Source: Antitrichia curtipendula (taxonomy: Eukaryota; Streptophyta; Bryopsida; Hypnales; Leucodontaceae). Taken from it: 64,000 nt of DNA. Below the pieces are notes generated by a model. The model had not been told where the DNA came from and did no database searches. It saw only the letters and a list, made by a program, of their open reading frames with translations. The position numbers and the translations under genes are program-made. The DNA lies in NCBI GenBank assembly GCA_951230915.1, contig OX579637.1, positions 31,248,001 to 31,312,000 on the forward strand, written 5' to 3'. Positions 60,038 to 64,000 of this stretch are shown piece by piece; within the stretch, counting starts at the first letter, position 1; every line of letters begins with the position of its first letter.

Positions 60038-61374
60038 CTGCAACATTCCATATCATACAATGTGTTAGATTAGAGTGTCATCAAAGCAAGTCCACATCTG
60101 GAATCATCGTGAGATCACACAATGTCTGCTTATATTGTAGGGCTTCTATGAACAGATTATTACGTCACTGCGGCTTCGAATGGAACCAGAGAGTTCCTAC
60201 GTGAGCATCATCAGGGGATCTCACAATGTTATGACTATTACTGGTCATCATCGTGAGCTCTCACGATGTGTCCTCACTCATACATCCGGGTTGCACGCTT
60301 TTGACCGAACTACTTATTATTCATGATCTGTTGGTCTACTTTGCTTATCAGGGGATCACACGATGCAATCACTATATGGGAAGCAACTCTGGTTGGATAG
60401 ACTACAATAAGCTTTGGTGTTCTGGGATACCACTCATGTTCCGTTATCGTGAGATCTCACGGTAATCTCTCTTTTATTCTACAGCTTCAGTCTCAAGAAT
60501 GAGATTTTACGGTTATGCGGTTGCGTTTTCAGCTAATTGAGTATCTTATTTCCCTCATTTCTTAGATGTCTCTTGGTTATCAGGGGATCTCACGATGATT
60601 TGAATGTGAATACATTCATTGACCGGACAGCCTATGCAGATTAACTGTCCCAAATTTCCCAGTCGAACTACTCTAATGGATACTTCATCGTGGGATCTCC
60701 TGATAGGGCTGACCCATTATGCATCTCTCTGGTTGATGCCACGCTACGATGCGCGGTTATAGGGTTTTAACAACCCTAAAACCGTGGGTTCTGAACTACA
60801 GACCTGTAATTATTGTGCATTCTTCAATCTGCTAATTCTAAAACCTCTGTTGTTCTTGTCTAAAACTCTATAATGGTAGTATGCTGAGATCTCACGACAT
60901 ACGGTTGAGAACAATTTACCCGTCATTCCAAATTGGAAGGCCTCCGCTGCGTTGTGATGACTGTCTTGCCATGCTTTGTCTTCAACGTGGTCAAGGCCAC
61001 AAAGCAACCTTCAATGTACGGGACAAATCGTAGCCTCAACTCCTGATATATGACGGCAAAGATCAACATCAGGAAGCCATAAATTGGAACTATGTATCAA
61101 ACTCAAACAACTGCAATGGATACAACTTTAACTTGCACGCCAATGAGCATAAGAACGAGGTGGGACAAAATTGAATGGAAGCAAGTAGCATTTCTCCTAA
61201 ACTCAATGAAACTACTGATAACATCTACATGCCGTCCAACGTCCACAATGTCAAAGTTAACAACAAGATAGCAGAAGCTAACTGCACAATTGTTCTCAAC
61301 GCACAAAACAATGCAAGTCATTGCATGGCCAAAAGCGAGCAAGTGGGGACACTCAAACGGAGACATCAACTCAC

Positions 61375-61583
61375 CTGCGCAGCAAATCTTTCAAGCCCGC
61401 TGCACGTCGCAAAGCTGGTACTATTTGCTCCAAGGTCGGACGCGCTCCCGCAGTAGCTCCAGTGTCCTGCAGCTCCCACAAGCCTCCAATGTCAGACGCG
61501 CCTCGTCGCCAACAACGCCGAGTTCCACTCACTGACGACGAGGGAAGTTTTCTACTCCGGAAGACCAGCGGCACAAAACGCAA
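61375..61583 (-). CDS. Gene B exon 1
   Basis: Candidate first exon from ATG 61583 (MRFVPLVFRSRKLPSSSV) to LRRAAGLKDLLR, ending at a consensus donor (GCAG then GTGAGT) at 61374. Its phase joins exactly to exon 2 at 60037 (acceptor TGTTGCAG). The ATG is a guess; transcription may start in the GC-richer stretch at about 61600-61750. Confidence 0.5.
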
Positions 61584-61769
61584 AGGATCAGGATCGAAGA
61601 CTGGAACATCGAGAGAGAAAACAGCGTGAGGTTGGGGAAAGGAAGACTATCGGGAGAGAAAACAACGGGAGGGAGCAAAACTCTCATCGGAGGAAAGAAA
61701 AAACCATCCGGAGGCGTAGAGGCCACGTGGCGCAAGCGGACAGGGCAAGGCGGAAGACCGGCAGCAGAT

Positions 61770-62277
61770 GTAAGGTAAGTGGCTCATAAAGCGACCCTTT
61801 AAGGTCTGTTGGGTCTTTTTGATGTGTTTCAGATGCTCAAAAATATTTTCCCTTATTTTTCACTTCAAGGAAAATTGATGCAAAATCTAACACAAGTGGT
61901 TTCATAATTTTTGAAGTATTTATGATTTATTTCTGAATTTCCAAAGAATTCTGACATAAGCAACTATTTGTGATCCTAGGTCTTACACAACCCACACACA
62001 TGCAATCTGAAAAAAGATATGTCTTGACCCAAAACAAGCATTGTAGTATGCAGAAAGTAATATACAAGGTTCCCAAATGCGACCTTTACTAAAATAAAAC
62101 AGACCTTACATTCTTTTAACATTTGTAAGAAGGCAATTGGACAATCAAATCTCATTTAGAAAAATTAAGTGAACACCAGGGTTGTCTATCCGGACGTGAC
62201 GTGGGGTTTTCACGTCCAGATGTCCGTCGGCGTCAGTCCGGATGCGTCCTGACGCGTCAGAATTGCGTCAGGATCAA

Positions 62278-62313
<36 letters not shown>

Positions 62314-62720
62314 CAAGGACGGCCTGTCCGTCGACCTGGACGGACCGTCTGTCCACAGGGATGGCCAGCCGTCAACAGGGACGGACCAGCCGTCCACAAA
62401 AAAAAAAAAAATTTTTTTTTGAGGACGGCCTGTCCGTCAACTTGGACGGACCGTCCGTCGACCTGGACGGCCGTCCGTCCACAGGGACGAACCAGCCGTC
62501 CACAGGACGGACAGACTGTCCACAAAAAAAAAAAAAAAAATTTTTTTTTTTTTTTTTCTGGATCCTGACGGACGCCGAGGTTGAATCCTGACTTCCGTCC
62601 GGACATCCTGACGGACTGACAGGACGTGACAGGGACAACCCTGGTGAACACACACTGGCTTTAAAATGGACCCTCCCTAGCTCGTAATCCATTTGTTGGC
62701 AAAGTTTGAAGCAATCAATG
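61770..62720 (+). repeat. Dispersed repeat R2, copy 2, carrying the hAT MITE
   Basis: Diverged direct copy of 19165-19640, interrupted at 62178-62643 by the MITE. Outside the insertion the two copies align at both sides. Confidence 0.8.
62178..62643. mobile_element. Non-autonomous hAT-type MITE (466 bp)
   Basis: Ends CAGGGTTGTC...GACAACCCTG, flanked by a perfect 8-bp duplication GTGAACAC (62170-62177 and 62644-62651), both typical of the hAT superfamily. The interior holds many GGACGG/CCGTCC words in both orientations, separated by A/T homopolymer blocks (about 62277-62313, 62398-62420 and 62523-62558). There is no transposase. Empty site available at 19.6 kb. Confidence 0.92.
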
Positions 62721-63743
62721 ACAAGTCTTATTATGCTCACATTGTTGACAGTCCACTTAATGTCCGTTTTAGAACCACCACTTAATGTTTGTTTTGGAAC
62801 CACCTACATGATTGTTTCAAGAAGCGGATCGCTTTATGAACCACTTACAATACAGGGCCATGATGACCACAATTCATCAAGGAACTCCCTTCATTAAATT
62901 CCACATCATGAGATTTTTATAAAATCCATGAAATACATATCATGAGATTTTCTGGCTCCTGTAGAAGACGGAGGTCTAATCAAAATTTATTTAACTTATT
63001 ACTAACTATTCAAATTTCAATGGATGGACACTCTTTTCCAATAAGTTTTAGAACTACTTTCTTATTTATATAATAAATACTTGCTTAGAACATGATGTGT
63101 AGTATCCGAGTGTGTACAACCAAGATAAAAGTAAAGAAAAGGTTAACTAATTAGTTTATAATTGAATTAAAGTATGTCAATTATTTTTGACACCCTAAGC
63201 AACGTAACAAATGTCCAATTCAACAATGCAGCGAAGGATTATTTCCTACGGTTAAGAAATTGAAAACACTACGAGTGTTTTCTTCTAGTTAATGGTCCAT
63301 CAAGATTAGAATTAGTTTAAAAAAAAGAAAGTGTACAATGTCATTCGTCCTATTTCCAATATATAGGAATACCTATTTTTCTTAGTGCAAAATCTTAACA
63401 ACTTTATTAGATGTTACTTCGTCACATTTTCAGAACGTTAAAAAATTGACCACCCTGGTCGAGAGTAGCTCACTTTGTCTGATCCAAATTGGATCGTGAG
63501 CATCTTACATCTTATAACTTAGAGTAATAATCACAAAATGAATCAATTATTACAATCAAATAACCTAAATTGGATCATGTTTTATTAGGAATACTTGCAA
63601 TTTAGCAAAACGCTATAAGGTTAGCGAAGTTCAAAGGCCTTTCTTCCATGAACACCATATTCATTCAAATGAGAGTTTTCCATTGAAATGAAAGATAAAT
63701 TAAAAAAATTCGGTGAAAAGGTTTTAATGCAATTGAAGTCGAG
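62721..63743. other. AT-rich spacer
   Basis: No gene or repeat recognised. Confidence 0.5.
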
Positions 63744-63891
63744 TTTTGACCTGAATTGACATAAAACCTTTGAGATTTGACCTAATTTTGAAAGGTTTTC
63801 TTGCAATTTATGTCGATTCGTCCTAAATTGCAAGAAAACCTTTCAAAATTAGGTCAAATCTCAAAGGTTTTATGTCAATTTCAGGTCAAAA
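63744..63891. repeat. Near-perfect 67-bp-arm hairpin
   Basis: Left arm 63744-63810 (TTTTGACCTGAATTGACATA...) and right arm 63824-63891 pair with a single one-base gap around a 13-base loop. No target-site duplication seen. It could be a foldback element, a recent inverted duplication or a small-RNA precursor. Confidence 0.85.
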
Positions 63892-64000
63892 CAAATATTC
63901 ATTGCTACAAAATACTGCCGCAATCATCACTTGCTGGAAATGAAGATTATCTATGTAAATAAAAATCATGTAATTCATGTGCATAAATTAAATGTACTTG

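Larger units (their letters stand above)
38200..60899. repeat. Dispersed 20-bp quasi-palindrome, motif B (21 copies here, 2 more at 30.4-30.6 kb)
   Basis: The consensus is about YATCRKGRGATCTCMYGATG. Copies start at 38200, 38385, 39095, 39473, 39543, 39769, 40232, 40419, 41694, 42012, 42843, 58511, 58633, 60105, 60209, 60249, 60346, 60445, 60578, 60686 and 60880, plus 30404 and 30585. The best are CATCGTGAGCTCTCACGATG (60249) and TATCGTGAGATCTCACGGTA (60445). Eight lie in gene B intron 1, two in intron 2, one in the intron 42886-42789, eight in the 3' flank, and two in exon 5. None lies inside the CACTA element that splits the locus. Confidence 0.9.
40466..61583 (-). pseudogene. Gene B: ParB-like / methylase-like / HAD multidomain gene
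   Basis: Exons inferred from frame continuity and GT/AG borders: 61583-61375, 60037-58717, 58451-57147 continuing at 43275-43228 across the CACTA insertion, 43126-42887, 42788-41219 and 41121-40466. All junction phases agree. About 1780 codons. Three in-frame stops occur (TGA 59919-59917, TAA 57959-57957, TAG 42269-42267), so with the 13.9-kb insertion it is best called a pseudogene, though the long open stretches show recent function or decay. Domain order: unknown N-terminal domain, Lys-rich linker, ParB/Srx-like, methylase-like, acidic Ser/Pro-rich linker, HAD. Introns carry motif B. ParB-methylase fusions are common in phage and bacterial mobile DNA; a plant gene of this design is unusual. 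Confidence 0.65.

Noticed and set aside
38200..60899. Motif B as a CRISPR-like array
   Set aside because: Irregular spacing, palindromic units in introns and exons, and an evidently eukaryotic context.
62201..62803. Phe- or Lys-rich ORFs on both strands
   Set aside because: They read the A/T homopolymers and GGACGG repeats of the MITE; compositional artefacts.

Overview
The window looks like nuclear DNA of a land plant, probably with a large, transposon-rich genome. It has AT-rich non-coding DNA, introns with GT/AG borders, plant-type CACTA (En/Spm) transposase domains (Transpos_assoc, tnp2, DUF4218, DUF4216), long solo LTRs and hAT-like and foldback MITEs. There are no bacterial operons, rRNAs, tRNAs or CRISPR arrays. 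I cannot name the species. The PiggyBac remnant and the ParB/DNA-methylase-like genes would suit a non-seed plant, but that is inference.

The central object is a family of large, multi-exon, mostly decayed genes, present as one long copy and several fragments. The long copy (gene B, minus strand, 61583 to 40466) encodes in order an N-terminal domain, a Lys-rich linker, a ParB/sulfiredoxin-like segment with a GGQHT motif, a degenerate N4/N6 DNA-methylase-like segment, a long acidic Ser/Pro-rich linker and a FCP1/NIF-type HAD domain. A second degenerate HAD domain lies downstream (39025-38591). A colinear decayed paralogue (gene A, plus strand) lies at 4.3-8.4 kb, possibly running to 10.1 kb. 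A separate methylase-like pseudogene is at 15.6-13.7 kb (minus), a pair of HAD domains at 25.5-27.0 kb (plus), and a partial duplicate of the second HAD domain at 30.2-31.2 kb.

The most unusual signal is that gene A and gene B each carry their own short quasi-palindrome, repeated about 17 and 23 times, mainly in introns and flanks. Motif A is a 19-mer like TATTGGCTAGCAGCCAATA (2.8-10.5 kb). Motif B is a 20-mer like CATCGTGAGATCTCACGATG (38.2-42.9 and 58.5-60.9 kb, plus two copies in the 30 kb duplicate). I see neither motif elsewhere in the window. Because ParB proteins bind palindromic parS sites, and motif B is centred on GATC, a self-recognition system is a testable hypothesis.

Transposons have dissected these loci. 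A 13.9 kb CACTA element (43276-57146; perfect 21-bp TIRs, divergent tnp2-like and tnpA-like genes) sits inside a coding exon of gene B, and removing it with one 3-bp duplication restores the frame. A 3.47 kb solo LTR (32680-36147) with TSD TTTGG interrupts another ORF (31418 onward), which again rejoins in frame and leads into coiled-coil and RING-H2 segments. A sister LTR (22048-25513) lies between a PiggyBac transposase fragment and the HAD pair without a TSD. A 466-bp hAT-type MITE with an 8-bp TSD (62178-62643), a TIR element (16586-17318), foldback hairpins and a large inverted repeat (4.9-6.6 versus 10.8-12.2 kb) complete the mobile content. The first 1.3 kb is the tail of a second, decayed CACTA transposase.
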